From Zygnema cylindricum (taxonomy: Eukaryota; Streptophyta; Zygnematophyceae; Zygnematales; Zygnemataceae): a stretch of 64,000 nt of DNA. Made by a program: the position numbers and the translations under genes. Positions within the stretch are counted from its first letter, which is position 1; each line of letters opens with the position of its first letter. The stretch is from assembly GCA_037447655.1 (NCBI GenBank), contig JBBHKE010000193.1, positions 124,547 through 188,546 of the forward strand, in the 5' to 3' direction. Below, piece after piece: positions 1-10,808 of the stretch. Under the pieces are notes generated by a model. That model had not been told where the DNA came from and did no database searches. It saw only the letters and a program-made list of their open reading frames with translations.

Positions 1-85
<85 letters not shown>

Positions 86-1017
86 GAGAGGGAGAGAGAG
101 GATAATGGTAGGCATGACAAAACAGAAAAAGTCGTTAAAGTTAATACTAGAAGGAGAGATTTAAAATAAGCGAAAACTATAGCGAGAGAGGGAGTAAGAG
201 AGGGAGGAGAAGGAGGGAGAGGGGGAGGGGGGTGGGAAGAGGAGAGGGACAGAGAGAGAAGGGTAATAATTGAAATTGCTGAAAAAGACAAAACAGTACG
301 GATGGTAATAGGAGAGAGAGGGAGAGAGAGAGAGAGGGAGAGTTGTCGAGAGGGAGGCAAATAAATCTTTAACAGAGGGAATGATGATCTAAAGATTTTA
401 ATAGCTATATGTCACTTTCTTAATATTTTCACAATCAATTAAGGATAAAAGATGAAAATAACCATCATCAAAGTCAGAAAAGAAAATTGAAATTGGGAAA
501 ACTCCAAGAAATTGACAAAAATAGCGCAAAACATATGCTGAGATGTTGATAAACGTATTCGAAATCTTTCGCCAAAAAGGCCAAAGAAAAAAAAAGATCG
601 GAAATCAAAAAGACTTGCTAATATCTTTCTCCATTTGGTTCAATGTCAAACTCAAAATCCATTGAAAGATTATCTAACAACATTCCAAAAGCCTAACAAT
701 TAAAAAAAATCATTTTTTTTTTACATTTTTTTAACGAAAACCAAACAATCTTTGATTCTGTAATAGCAAAAACGATTATTAAATCCCTTAAAACAAACTT
801 TACATCCACATTAATTTTCCTCCAAAACCAGTCAAACACGTGTTTAATTCTACCTAAAAGCCTTTAAACCTCCACTAAACAAAAGCATCATTACTACTAC
901 CTTCACCCTACCATTATGTTTTCCCCCCCACCATCTCCCCCTCTCTCGTCTTATCTCTCCCTCATTCTTCAAGCTAAAATTCCCCCAAAATTCAAAATTG
1001 ACAACATTTTTAGTTCA
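1..1017. repeat. GA microsatellite and GA-rich, AT-rich flank without gene
   Basis: A nearly pure (AG)n tract fills about 1-105, followed by impure GA-rich stretches at 185-260 and 310-360. The rest up to 1017 is AT-rich with C-rich pyrimidine patches near 930-985. I see no gene in it; it lies downstream of the minus-strand esterase-like pseudogene. Confidence 0.9.
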
Positions 1018-2478
1018 CTACTCACCATACGGATAAGTTTCCGGAATCTCTTCGACATCAACCATCGTCTTGAGAGGCCTTAAAGCTTTTGAAACATCGA
1101 CGAATACAAAAATATCGAAACGATTTTCGAGTACAGATGTCACATAATTTCCCAGTATCTCAACTTGAGGGTCATAAACCACCCCAATTGCTCGCAATCC
1201 GGCCCCAAAATCGCCAAACTTCGTACGAAAATCCGTTTTTTCAGTCTCATTTTGTTTGAAATTATTCTCCGAGCGTATATCTTTTCCAAAAAAAGTGTAC
1301 CAAATCGAAGATTTTTTCGCCAAGCTGACTTGATGCATCATTTCGTCGAAGCTGCCCTCGTTTCCGGGCGGCACTTCAAAAACTTTTGGAGGATCTCCCC
1401 ATTGGTCACGGGAAGCAATAACCGTGCCCTGAAAAGTTCCAAACCCTAAAAGTGCAACTTTTTCTTTCCCTAACCTTTCTCGTATCACACCTCCAATGGT
1501 GATTTTACCCCGTTTAATCATTGTTGAATATCGATGATCGCCAACATGAGTATTGTGAGCCCACACTATTCCTCCCATCTGTTTTTTTGAGTCACTGTTG
1601 TCACGTTTTTTCCCACAATTGGAATAAGCTTGAATTAGACGCTGAAAAGTATCGGCCATATGATAATCCCTTACATTCCAAGATTGTCTATCTCCAAGAA
1701 CCATTGTTCTGTAATAATTTTCAGCATCTCGTACCACAATCGCATTTTCTCGAGCGTTAAAAATATGGCTATCAGGATCGTTTGGATCGTCATCGTGGTC
1801 GCCATCATGGGAAGGCATTTCCTGTTTAAGAATTTTCCGTAAAACTGCGATAACGGAATTACGACATCCTTCCGGTTGCGACAGCAAAAAACGAGCATAT
1901 CGATTTTCGTCAAAATTGTCGATTTCATCGAAACAAGCGTAATATTTCCGAGCATGTTTTGCCATTTCTGGATCATTTTTTTCCAACTCTTCTATAACCG
2001 CTTCAATCGATTCGTAAAGAGAGTAAACATCGAGACCGTAAAAACCAACTCTATTCCATGGATCCAGTTTACTGTTAAAATCTCTAAGCCATTCAAAAAA
2101 ACCCACCATTTCTTCATTCGCCCACATCCATGTCGGCCATCATTTGAATTCTGTTTCCAAAACTTTTTTCGCAGATTCTCCGATTCCCTTTGTCACATAC
2201 TGATGAATGACATAACACGACGGCCAATCGACTTCGACAGAAATAAACCGGAACTTTATCAGAGAATTGGGGTTTAAAATAAGCTCTCGTGAAATAATTT
2301 GCCGAATGCGATAAAATTCAGAAGTACCATGAGAAGCTTCTCCGAGCATTACCACTGGATAATTGGCAAGCTGATTGGAAAGAGATTTCAGTTCCGTTAC
2401 GGGCGACGGAACGGAAACTGCTGCCGCAATCTGCGCCTGCACAAATTCTTTCTTCCAAGATTGTGAATCTGAATCCAT
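1018..2478 (-). pseudogene. Erythromycin-esterase-like protein, copy 1, broken by an in-frame TGA
   Basis: The reading frame from the ATG at 2478 to the TAG at 1018 encodes an erythromycin-esterase-family protein (Pfam PF05139 type). The N-terminal part carries GEASHGTSEFYRIRQ, with the Glu and His typical of this family's active site, and the central part carries VWAHNTHVGDHR. The tail ends EIPETYPYGE, a typical family C-terminus. At 2140-2142 an in-frame TGA interrupts the frame between VLETEFK and WPTWMWANEE. The plus-strand paralogue at 10809-12350 has CGA (Arg) there, so one C-to-T change explains the stop. Another difference is EVDWP in place of EGDWP. No other break is visible, so the loss looks recent. 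A GTG lies in frame upstream at 2514, but ATG 2478 matches the conserved start of the paralogue. In bacteria such enzymes hydrolyse macrolide lactones; the role in plants is not established. An assembly error at one base is the alternative. Confidence 0.85.
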
Positions 2479-2514
2479 GGCGGATTTACCAAGTCTTCCT
2501 TTTGTTTTTGTCAC

Positions 2515-3578
2515 TTTTTGTGGTAGTTAGTAATCCCAAACTCTTTTGTTAGTGGGAAATTATTACAAACTTCTATTTTTGTAAATCGTCAGTTTTACAA
2601 GCGAGACATTTACTTCATACAGGAATTTACAAAGCATGCACGAAGCAGCAAATGCTGTACTTTCTAGGCAAAAGGTACATTGTGAAGATGTAAAGCTCTA
2701 AATCAGTTTTATGTCAGCCTCTCTGTTCAAAATTTCTAATTGCCACATTGACTTGTCCTTCTATAGCTTGTAAAACATACTTTTAACAACGTGCGAAAAC
2801 GTATGGAAACATTATATGTAGTTAGCCCGTATGATACGCGTTCGAAACACGAACTTTGGATCAAACACGCGTTAGATGCACGTATGTGACTCGTATTTAC
2901 GCTTTAACACGAGTTCACTACGCGTATGATACGCGTATAATACGAGGAAACCATTAAAAATGGACTCGTACCTTTTCCTACATTCGGACTCTCTCTAGAA
3001 GACTACGGTAGAGTAGAAGTTTGGAACGCTCTTAAATTTATATTTTTTTCGTAAAATATTAAAAAAAAAAAATCGATTACCAATATACTGTACGCTTCCG
3101 ATACTTGCTTTGCATGTCGTCGCGTCACGTGGCCCATCACGTCAGGAGGCAGTACACGTGTACATCTGCATGCAAACTTGCGAAACTTGCAAAGTTCACT
3201 CTTAAAAGGATGAAAGCCCGCCTGACTGCAGACACGTCACAGGTGTCACGTCACACTGACGTGATTTTTTAACGGAATATGAATGCTTTCCATGTTCATG
3301 TGACGCTACATAGCGTCAAAAGCGTCATCCTGTACGGATTCTAAACGCTAAGTGCAATTTTCGTGTACTGTCGTTGCCGAAATTTCTGTTTGGGGCTTTA
3401 TATGGGTTTCACAGCTGTTCAGGCGAAACAATATACTGCAGCGTATAAACTATAAAGAAGTCGTCATTTCTTGTTTCATCACACGTGTGAATGTTTCATA
3501 CTGAGATTCACCCACAATTTTTAACTTTACTTCGTGTTCGGAAATCATATAAACTTAGATTTTTGAGAAAAGAAAAGT
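2515..3578. promoter_or_regulatory. Intergenic region with clustered ACGT-core motifs upstream of U2 snRNA
   Basis: No gene is visible. Between 2820 and 2945 the words TATGATACGCGT and CACGAGT/ACGCGT recur in both orientations. Between 3118 and 3330 there is a dense set of CACGTG, CACGTCA, TGACGT and GTGACG words. A TATA-like CATATAAAC lies at 3547-3555, about 25-30 bases before the U2 5' end, the position expected for a Pol II plant snRNA TATA box. I could not find a clean copy of the plant upstream sequence element (RTCCCACATCG). The functional reading is inference. Confidence 0.4.
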
Positions 3579-3762
3579 ATACCTTTCTCGGCCTTTTGGC
3601 TAAGATCAAGTGTAGTATCTGTTCTTATCAGTTTAATATCTGATACGTGGCCCATCGGGCCACACGATATTAACCTTATTTTTCAGAGGGAAGGCTTCTA
3701 AGGGCCAGCTTGCTGGTCAGAGCCTTCAGTGTCATCTCGGTATTGCACTACCTCCGAGAAAG
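3579..3762 (+). ncRNA. U2: U2 spliceosomal snRNA
   Basis: The sequence from 3579 begins ATACCTTTCTCGGCCTTTTG and continues with the conserved stem-loop I and the branch-point-binding segment GTGTAGTATCTGTTC, then the stem IIa/IIb segment around TATCAGTTTAATATCTGATA. It goes on with GTGGCCCATCGGGCCACAC, a T-rich Sm-type site near 3676-3684, and a terminal stem CTCGG...CCGAG around the loop TATTGCACTACCT. U2 RNA pairs with the intron branch point in the spliceosome. Length is about 184-190 nt, normal for plants; the 3' end is set by the last stem and is approximate. The whole conserved 5' half reads without change, so this is probably a functional copy. Confidence 0.95.
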
Positions 3763-4922
3763 GCACACCTCTTCCCTAACGGGAAATTAAAACCTAATAG
3801 TGGATCATAATAATTCACACTCTTCACTCCCTTTAGTGTCTAATAGACATTAAGTATGCGATATCTTGAGTTGGGCGAAGAGGATTCAATGTTAAGAAAA
3901 GGGAATTGCTATACTCCTGGTTATTCTAGTTTATTTAAAATTTTGGGATAGACTGCACCTTTCCTTCACAAGCGTATATACAACACAAAGGGAAATAACC
4001 TAAAAGAATATCTAGGTTCTTCTGGGCGCATATTCTCAAAAAATTATGGGCTCCCGATTAGTTTCTGATTACCACCAGCATAACCAGTGACTTTTTCACT
4101 ACATTGACACTGGAGCAAAATTAGAACGTCTTCTAGCAAAAAAAAAGCATAACATCACTTCGGCGGGTGTCACATTATTTTTATTTGTAAAATTATTTTT
4201 TTGACAGTATCATGAACGTGCAATGAGTCGCAGTCTCCAGCAAAGAGAGCACTGGAATATAAATCGACAATTTGCAAAAATATGATTGACAACACGCACG
4301 TTAAAAAAAACTAAAAAAAACTGTAAAATCTTAAAAACCCTTACTTTCTGGCAGTCAGTCATAAATGACAATCTAGTTAAACATACAACCGTTTATAGAA
4401 ATTCAATATACGGTGCATCATGGTAAATGAGTATGGCAAGGAGGACCGAATTTTACGTGGCTTTGAAGAAGACAATCTAGAAAAAAACGGTTTAGAACTT
4501 TATCATCAACAGTTTAATTGATAATATCAGCATATGGATCTGAGAGCTCGTGACACACATCCAATCTTTCATTTTTTCCATAATACACTTAAAAAATAAC
4601 ATGTCAAATCAAACATTAGATCCAACAAACTCAGTGGATTTTCCAGACACTTTTAATATCAAAATGTTTAAATACAACCCAAAAAAAACCGTTTCGATTA
4701 CGAGAAAGATCAAACCTTAAATTCGTTGTAGTTAAAAAAGTTTCAAGCCTTCATTAAACGTTGATTAAAATGTTACACGGTTTATACAAAATAATTTTTT
4801 CCTCAACCTCTACAATTTCATTTTCTTACAATTCATTTACTTTTCTTAATAAAATCCCTGTCAAATTTCCACCGAGTGAGAAATGACTTAAACTTTCTCT
4901 ATTTACAAAATTTTAAACGAAT
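3763..4922. other. AT-rich intergenic region, no gene seen
   Basis: I see no coding region, RNA gene or clear transposon end here. It separates the U2 gene from the stop codon of the minus-strand VMA12-like gene, whose 3' UTR probably covers the right end (about 4750-4922). Confidence 0.6.
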
Positions 4923-7561
4923 CTAAACGAGTTTTCTTCTAGGACGAACATCAGTTTGCCACGATTCCGTCGATCCAGAAAAACTGGAAGCTCCGACGGA
5001 ATTTCCTGTTCTATGAAACGTCGTTTTTTGTTGTTTCTTTTTCTTGGCGTTAGGCTTTTCACTTTCCTCTTCATATCTCGCTGCCCGAATAATAAAAAGA
5101 AAAACCTCCACAAACATTCCAGTGATGAGTCCCAAAATACCTCCAGCTGCATGCTGTTGAAAAAAAAAAAAAAACAAGGGACGAAAAGATAAAAGAAAAA
5201 AAAATCAAAAAGAGGAGAGCAAGAAGATACGTTTAAGCTTTTGCTGAAATTGTCGTTTTAAACACACTAAAAAAGACAAACACAAAAACATAAATTCTAA
5301 AACGTAAATTTTAAATCCTGAATCAGTTTATTTCTCAAACCTATTCAATAACTTATTATGAGCCACAATAATTGTCGTATCAAAACAGAAATTAGTAACA
5401 AAAATAATAAAATATAATTTATATAAAACCAAAATTTTGTATAACATTTTTACCTACATTTCAAACCATGTAGTCATCCATACACACTAACTCTTTTTTT
5501 TTCAAATTGGATTTCCCCTTAGCAATGTTTCTTGCGTAAAAACAAAAATCTATTAAAGAAAAGACTACCAAACTAACAAGCTGAATCAAAAATGTTCGTA
5601 AAATATTTTATTTAAGACATTGATATACAGAAAAAAAAAATCTCGCATCCAAAAAAGTGGAAAATTACTAGTTATAAAATTGCGATTATATTTTTACGAC
5701 CTATTTTCCATATTGAAAAAAAAAGGATGGGATAATTCACAATTGAAAAATGCATCTTGTTTGATTACATAATAGTGTTAACAGTGCAAAAAAAAAAACA
5801 AGGGAACAAACTTGCAAGAGAAAGATAGAGAAAGAGAGGGGGATAGAGACGGACATATACAAGGAAAAGGGGAGGAAGAGGATGTCAAAAGGGGGAGGGG
5901 AGAGGGAGATGGGGGGGAAGAGGGAGAGGGAGAGAGAAAAGTGCCTTACCATTACAGGATTGTCGGGAAACTGAGAACGGAAAACGGTAAAACAGAAGGC
6001 AAAGCATGTACCCATCACCACAATAACATGAATACCTGCAACAACAAAATAACCATAATTATTATTTATATTTTCTGTTAAAACCAGCCAAAAATCAAAA
6101 TCATCTCAAACTATACCAATATTTTCCCAAGCTTTTATAAATATCTTGCACACATCTTGCAGGAAAAGAACAAAAAAGTCATTAAAATAACGAAGCTTAT
6201 CTACAAAAAACACTGCAAAATAAGAAAAGATAACAATATCGCCAACGTTCACATAGGCAGCTTGTTAGAACAGAATTTGTGGTCAAAAACAAAAAAAAGA
6301 AAAACATAGAGAAAGAAAAAGAGGGAGGGAGGGAGGGAGGGAGGGAGGGAGGGAGGGAGGGAGGGAGAGAATATACCGAAAGACAGCTGCTCACGATACG
6401 TTCCGAGGTATGCTCCTTCCTTTGATTTCCTTTCATGTTTCGTCACGTCTTTCACCAATTCATCGTATTCTTTTCTGTCGACCGCATCTTGCAGTCGAAC
6501 CAAACGACTTTTAAGTTCTTCGCTCTGCAATTAAAGCTCAGATATTGCTTAAATAAGAAATTTTGAATTTACCACTGGGGTCTCTATGAATTGAGGCTCG
6601 TCATTTCAAAATCAGGTTTTCCTTAAACTCTATATTAGGGTTTCTAAGTTCCCAAATAAAGTTTATACTTTTGAAATTTGGGTTCCAGATTAGGGTTTTT
6701 CAAGAACAATGTCAGATATGGCAGCCAAGGCAGATGGTAAAAAAATGATCTTACCTTTTTAAAATAAAAAAGATATGGAGGGAGGGGGAAGGGGGGGGAG
6801 AGGAAAAGGCAAGAGGGAGAGGGGGAGGGAGAAGGAGAGGGAGAGGGAGAGGGAGAGGGAGGGGAGGAAAAGAGAGAATCCCTGGAAAATAAAGAATAAG
6901 GGGAAAAAGTAGGCACAGACAATTTTTTTAAAAAGATAAATTTGAAAAAAACATGATTTAACTTGCACAGTTTGCAAAACTCATAAAGCAGGTACCCAAT
7001 GCACAAAGAAAAACCTAAAAAGTAAAAATGGGAAGATATTACAGAAAAAAATGCATAAAATCTGACAGGTAAAAAAATCATATAAAAAATATGCATCCAG
7101 TCTTCCTCCAACACCTTCATCGAAATCTTCCTCACACACACTAAAAAAAAAACCGAAAAAATACAAAAAAAAGCAAACACTTGGATAACAAAAGAAATTG
7201 AAACCCTAAATCATTACATACTATGTCTTACTGCATTTCATACCTTTTCCCGAACCTGAGGTTTGGAAAATGCCAAACTACTCCCTTTCACAGCTTCATG
7301 GAGCCAAAACCTATTCCCTCCATCCTCTCCCTCGACCTCACAAATTTTTTTTGAACAATTTCTTAACAAATAATAAGGGATAGGCTCTCCATCTTTAGAA
7401 CTAGAATATTCCTGAGCTAAAGAAATCTCTTCATCAGAAAATACACCTTTTTTTGTTTTCAAAGCTTGTAAAAGGTATTTTCGGAGAGAAGGAGTGCTAT
7501 GGAGAAAGAGAGGTCCGAGAGAGAGGGAGGCATGGGAGGGAGCAGAGAGAGAGGAAGCCAT
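4923..7561 (-). CDS. VMA12: VMA12/TMEM199-like V-ATPase assembly factor, four exons
   Basis: Four exons on the minus strand: 7561-7244, 6524-6377, 6035-5950 and 5153-4923, all with GT-AG borders and matching phases (0, 1, 0), giving 260 residues. The ER-based V-ATPase assembly factor family (PF11712 type) is recognised from the run SEELKSRLVRLQDAVDRKEY in exon 2 with YDELVKDVTKHE and YREQLSFG, then two membrane segments: HVIVVMGTCFAFCFTVFRSQ in exon 3 and AAGGILGLITGMFVEVFLFI in exon 4, joined by FPDNPVMHAAGG. The protein should sit in the ER membrane and help assemble the V-ATPase V0 sector. The C-terminus is basic (KKKK near residue 205). The ATG at 7561 is used because the in-frame codon further upstream at 7615 is GTG. 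Introns 2 and 3 start almost directly with TCCC/CT repeats. No lesion is visible. Confidence 0.88.
5820..5945. repeat. GA-rich (CT-rich on the sense strand) tract at the start of VMA12 intron 3
   Basis: An impure purine tract on the plus strand that begins a few nt after the 5' splice site at 5949-5948 when read along the gene. Confidence 0.8.
6323..6368. repeat. (GGGA)n microsatellite at the start of VMA12 intron 2
   Basis: About eleven GGGA units. Read along the gene (minus strand) they are TCCC units starting about 7 nt after the 5' splice site at 6376-6375. Confidence 0.9.
6780..6880. repeat. GGGAGA-type purine tract in VMA12 intron 1
   Basis: GGGAGG and GGGAGA units on the plus strand, inside intron 1 (7243-6525) of the VMA12-like gene. 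The rest of that intron is AT-rich with no coding signal. Confidence 0.8.
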
Positions 7562-7610
7562 GGAGGAAGAGGGGAGAATGAAGCATAAAAAAAAATCCTT
7601 CGAAGAAGAA

Positions 7611-7751
7611 GACACGTGTCAGCTATTCTGCATTGAGGAGGATTGACACGTGGCAATCTAAAGTAAATAATGGACATACAGTACAGTACATTTATGGAAA
7701 GTACAGTATTCTTTACCGTACAATATTCTTTACCGTACAGTATTAGGGTTT
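7611..7751 (-). promoter_or_regulatory. Putative VMA12 promoter: two ACGTG boxes, tandem GTACA motifs and a telo-box
   Basis: Upstream of the ATG at 7561 lie GACACGTGTC (7611-7620) and GACACGTGGC (7645-7654), both G-box/ABRE-like. The word TATTCTTTACCGTACA occurs in tandem at about 7708-7741. TTAGGGTTT at 7743-7751 is a plant telo-box (AAACCCTAA) on the gene strand. These motifs are known in plant promoters; their use here is inferred. Confidence 0.4.
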
Positions 7752-8117
7752 GGAGAACGGAGGCGGTTTTTGAGAATGGCTCCTAATAGTGGAGGTTAGT
7801 AATTGTACGGCACTGTCCTGTACTGTAGTATTTAAGCCGTACACGTTTCGTATGTCTTTTTGGCGTTTTGCAAATATTTGCAGTTTTCGCGCTACGGACA
7901 ACCGGTGAGAATGGTGAGAGGAGGCAGCGCACGCGTCCACGTCGCCCCCCTTCATTCCGTTTTACGACGCGCCGCGCCGCGCGATCCTTCGGATCTATAA
8001 ATATGTTTGGAGTTGTGTGCCTTCTGTGTTTTTTTAAATAAAAAAGTAAAAAACACGACCACCAGTAAAAAACCCTAAAGATATATCCCTAAAAATGCAA
8101 GGTACCCGGGCTAAACC

Positions 8118-8320
8118 TACACCGTGAATCGTTATTAGCCTTATGTAAGCCATATCGGCACCCCAAAATTTTGACAATGATACCTTAAATGTAATAAATT
8201 ACACTATTTAAGGAAGTGGACCATAATCTGCCACGTCTCCTCGCACTAAATTAGAATTAATGACGCTAATTTTTTCTTTACGCTTATAATTTCTATACTC
8301 TAATAACGATTCAAGGTGTA
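8118..8320. mobile_element. TA-flanked inverted-repeat element, short type (about 200 bp)
   Basis: Left end TA-CACCGTGAATCGTTATTAG, right end CTAATAACGATTCAAGGTG-TA. The internal sequence (ACGTGGCAGATTATGGTCCACTTCCTTAAATAG in reverse) is shared with 9848-10050 in the opposite orientation. No coding sequence; a non-autonomous MITE. Confidence 0.85.
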
Positions 8321-8327
8321 GTCTGTA

Positions 8328-9529
8328 CCATAGTTCAAAAGTAGGTGACCGTACGCCCATACAATATGCCTATTGGACGCAAAACATACAATATGCCCTT
8401 AAGACCCATATTGTATTGGCCGCAAAATGAAATAAAATAGGAACAGGGTTGAGTTGCACATCGATCGATAGAGAATTAAACGAAATGTCTAAATTTTGAA
8501 AAAAAATCGGACAAAAAAAAATATTTCTGTGAGTTTTGAAAAACTTTTTATTTAATCCGTCAGATTTGGACGATCGGACGGTCTCTGATCAAAGTAGGCG
8601 ATTTAAAAAGATCACATGAAAATCCCATAACACAACTTACGAAAGGACAACTGTCATACTACACCGCGCATCGTAATTAGAGTAAATTACTCTAATTCGG
8701 TCGCTCGAAATTTCGACTATATCACATCAAATAGAGTAAACGATTCTAATTTTTTCATCATTCTATTTAAGGTAAAGTTTAATTAGCGTTTTTAATTCTA
8801 TTAAAGGTTCATTTTAAATAGTGTGGAGTACGGACGGTGTCAGACCGTGCAAAATTGTACTTTATTAAGTAAAAAAGTACAAATAATGATTAAATACAGG
8901 CCGTTATCATGTATCTGCGTTATAATAAACCGCGTAGTGCAAACGTCATAGTGACGATAAACTGTACGTTTTTCCAAATTCTGTACGGATACCTTATTTA
9001 CAGTAGAGGATATTAGCGTGCCAAATTAGAGTACTTAAATAAATTAGAGTAAACTTCATAGTTGAAAAGGCTCTATCACATAAATTAGCGTTAATTACTC
9101 TAATTGTTTTTTTCAGTTTTTGTACTCTAATTTTTTCATTACTCTAATTACGATTCGCGGTGTAGCGTCTGCAATTTTGAGGGCCACACTAAATAAAGCC
9201 TCAAATTGACCAACCAGGCAGTATGGGACGATAAAAAAAAAAAAAAACACTGCCAAAAAAAATAGCAAAACCTACGGTAGAAATTTTGTTTGGTTGCCCG
9301 TCCGCGTTTTTTTTTTTTTCCCGGTTTTTTTTCCCACGGAATGTCATCCTACGCCGTGTCAGTTCGCTAAAAAATTTCGTCCGGCGGCGTGCGCTGTACT
9401 TTGATCTTACGTCAGATTCGGACGTTCGTACAGGAGTGTGCACGATACACACACATACAGTATGCCGTTGCGCGAGTTTTGTGCGCCTACCAAAGGCCTA
9501 CCATAAAAAAGCCTACTTTTGAACTATGG
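8328..9529. mobile_element. Second DNA-element family, ends CCATAGTTC...GAACTATGG, 6-bp target duplication, with a nested MITE
   Basis: The ends are CCATAGTTCAAAAGTAGG and CCTACTTTTGAACTATGG. The direct flanks are TCTGTA on both sides (8322-8327 and 9530-9535), consistent with a 6-bp target duplication. A second copy without the nested insert is at 22907-23258. Copy 1 is interrupted by the TA-flanked MITE at 8660-9164, and it also carries about 320 bp (9165-9483) absent from copy 2. No transposase is seen, so it is probably non-autonomous. Confidence 0.75.
8660..9164. mobile_element. TA-flanked inverted-repeat element, long type, nested in the 8328-9529 element
   Basis: Ends TA-CACCGCGCATCGTAATTAG and TAATTACGATTCGCGGTG-TA. 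It contains the inner block GTACGGACGGTGTCAGACCG and AAAAAGTAC shared with 14955-15577 and 24103-24646. No coding sequence. Confidence 0.85.
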
Positions 9530-9546
9530 TCTGTACTGTATGAAGC

Positions 9547-9766
9547 TACACTGTGAATCGCTATTGGTGAAAGTTATTTTTGCCACTTAAAAAATCTTTT
9601 CTCCGTACACTCTTGTCAGATTGTGGATCTGACAGCTGCGATTGAAATCCAAGATTCTCACCTTCCAATTGGCGGTCTCCATGTGAAAATCGGACAAGTG
9701 TGTACGGAGAAAAGATGTTTTAGGTGGAGAGAAAGTTATTAAACCCTAATAGCGATACGCGGTGTA
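9547..9766. mobile_element. TA-flanked inverted-repeat element, CCGTACAC type
   Basis: Ends TA-CACTGTGAATCGCTATT and AATAGCGATACGCGGTG-TA. A subterminal inverted pair ATCTTTTCTCCGTACAC / GTGTACGGAGAAAAGATG marks this type, which recurs at 22447, 23351, 38228, 38506, 45983 and 46579. Confidence 0.85.
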
Positions 9767-9847
9767 CCAGTACAGTACAGATCTTTGTACAGAATAGCAA
9801 AAGTTAGAATAGTACGGCTGAACACCGTACTCTATAAAACTGTGCAG

Positions 9848-10050
9848 TACACCTTGAATCGTTATTAGCGTATAGAAATTATTAGTGTAAAGAAAAAACT
9901 AGCGTCACTCATTCTACTTTAGTGATAGGAGACGTGGCAGATTATGGTCCACTTCCTTAAATAGTGTAATTTATTATATTTAAGGTATCGATGTCAAAAT
10001 TTTGGGGTGCCGATTCAGCGTACATAAGGCTAATAACGATTCACGGTGTA
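9848..10050. mobile_element. TA-flanked inverted-repeat element, short type
   Basis: Ends TA-CACCTTGAATCGTTATTAG and CTAATAACGATTCACGGTG-TA. The internal sequence is homologous to 8118-8320 in reverse orientation. Confidence 0.85.
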
Positions 10051-10306
10051 CTGTAGATTCTGGAGTTTTGTTTTTGTAGTGCTTCACACGTTAACTCCAA
10101 ATTTCACGGAGACATTTATAGCCGTCCAATTAGTCCAGCTTCGACGAGGCAGATTTATCGTACTTTTTGGTGTTTTTACTAGCCGTTCGCACTAATGTTT
10201 CGTATTGGGTTGAGAGTTGAGACGTACAGAGCTGCTTTTTTCAGACTTGTCAATTTCTTCTTTTTCGGTTCCCCCCCTGTGTGCATGATACTTTTCCCAG
10301 CCAACT

Positions 10307-10510
10307 GACACGTGGCAGTATGAGTCAGACGAAAAGCAATGATTAAGCATCTCTGAGGGTGAACATCCATCAGGCGAAAAGTGAGGTTCATTACTGGAAA
10401 AAGTGCATTTCCGTACAGGTCCAGCGCATTTTCGTACAGGGCCGTACTGTTTTTTTTCAGCAAAGGACTTTTTCCTGTAATGGACACGTGGCGATTTCGA
10501 CGTGACGTCA
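10307..10510 (+). promoter_or_regulatory. ACGTG/CRE-type boxes upstream of the esterase-like gene copy 2
   Basis: GACACGTGGC occurs at 10307-10316 and again at 10483-10492, and the palindrome TGACGTCA lies at 10503-10510. In plants these are bZIP-binding, often ABA or stress-linked, motifs. The gene starts at 10809 or 10914. Regulation is inferred from the motifs only. Confidence 0.4.
10389..10482. repeat. Hairpin-forming inverted repeat
   Basis: CATTACTGGAAAAAGT at the left and ACTTTTTCCTGTAATG at the right form an inverted repeat with one mismatch, with a second short repeat (GTACAGG) inside. It lies about 330-420 bp before the first ATG of the esterase-like gene and may be a small transposon. 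Confidence 0.5.
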
Positions 10511-10808
10511 GCCTGCATCTTTTCCATCCAGGGGACTTCTACAATGTCGTAAGCCAACAAAAACAAAAGCGAAAAAAATAAAATTTTCGGTTTTCAGAAT
10601 GTCAGCAATCGAATAGAAACAAAAAAGACAAAAATGTTGACAGATGTTCCAGAGAGTACAAGACTGTACTTTAGGGTTTTTAAAAATTTTCGTAAGTACA
10701 AAAAAAAAAAACATGTTAATTTTCAGCTGCATAAAATTCCTTGCTTTCATCTTTTGACAGATTCTGTCTCATCTTTCTCTACAAACAAATTCTTACTCTC
10801 TTTTTTAA

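Noticed and set aside
7562-7615. Longer N-terminus for the VMA12-like protein
   Set aside because: The upstream in-frame codon at 7615 is GTG within a CACGTGTC motif; the first ATG is at 7561.
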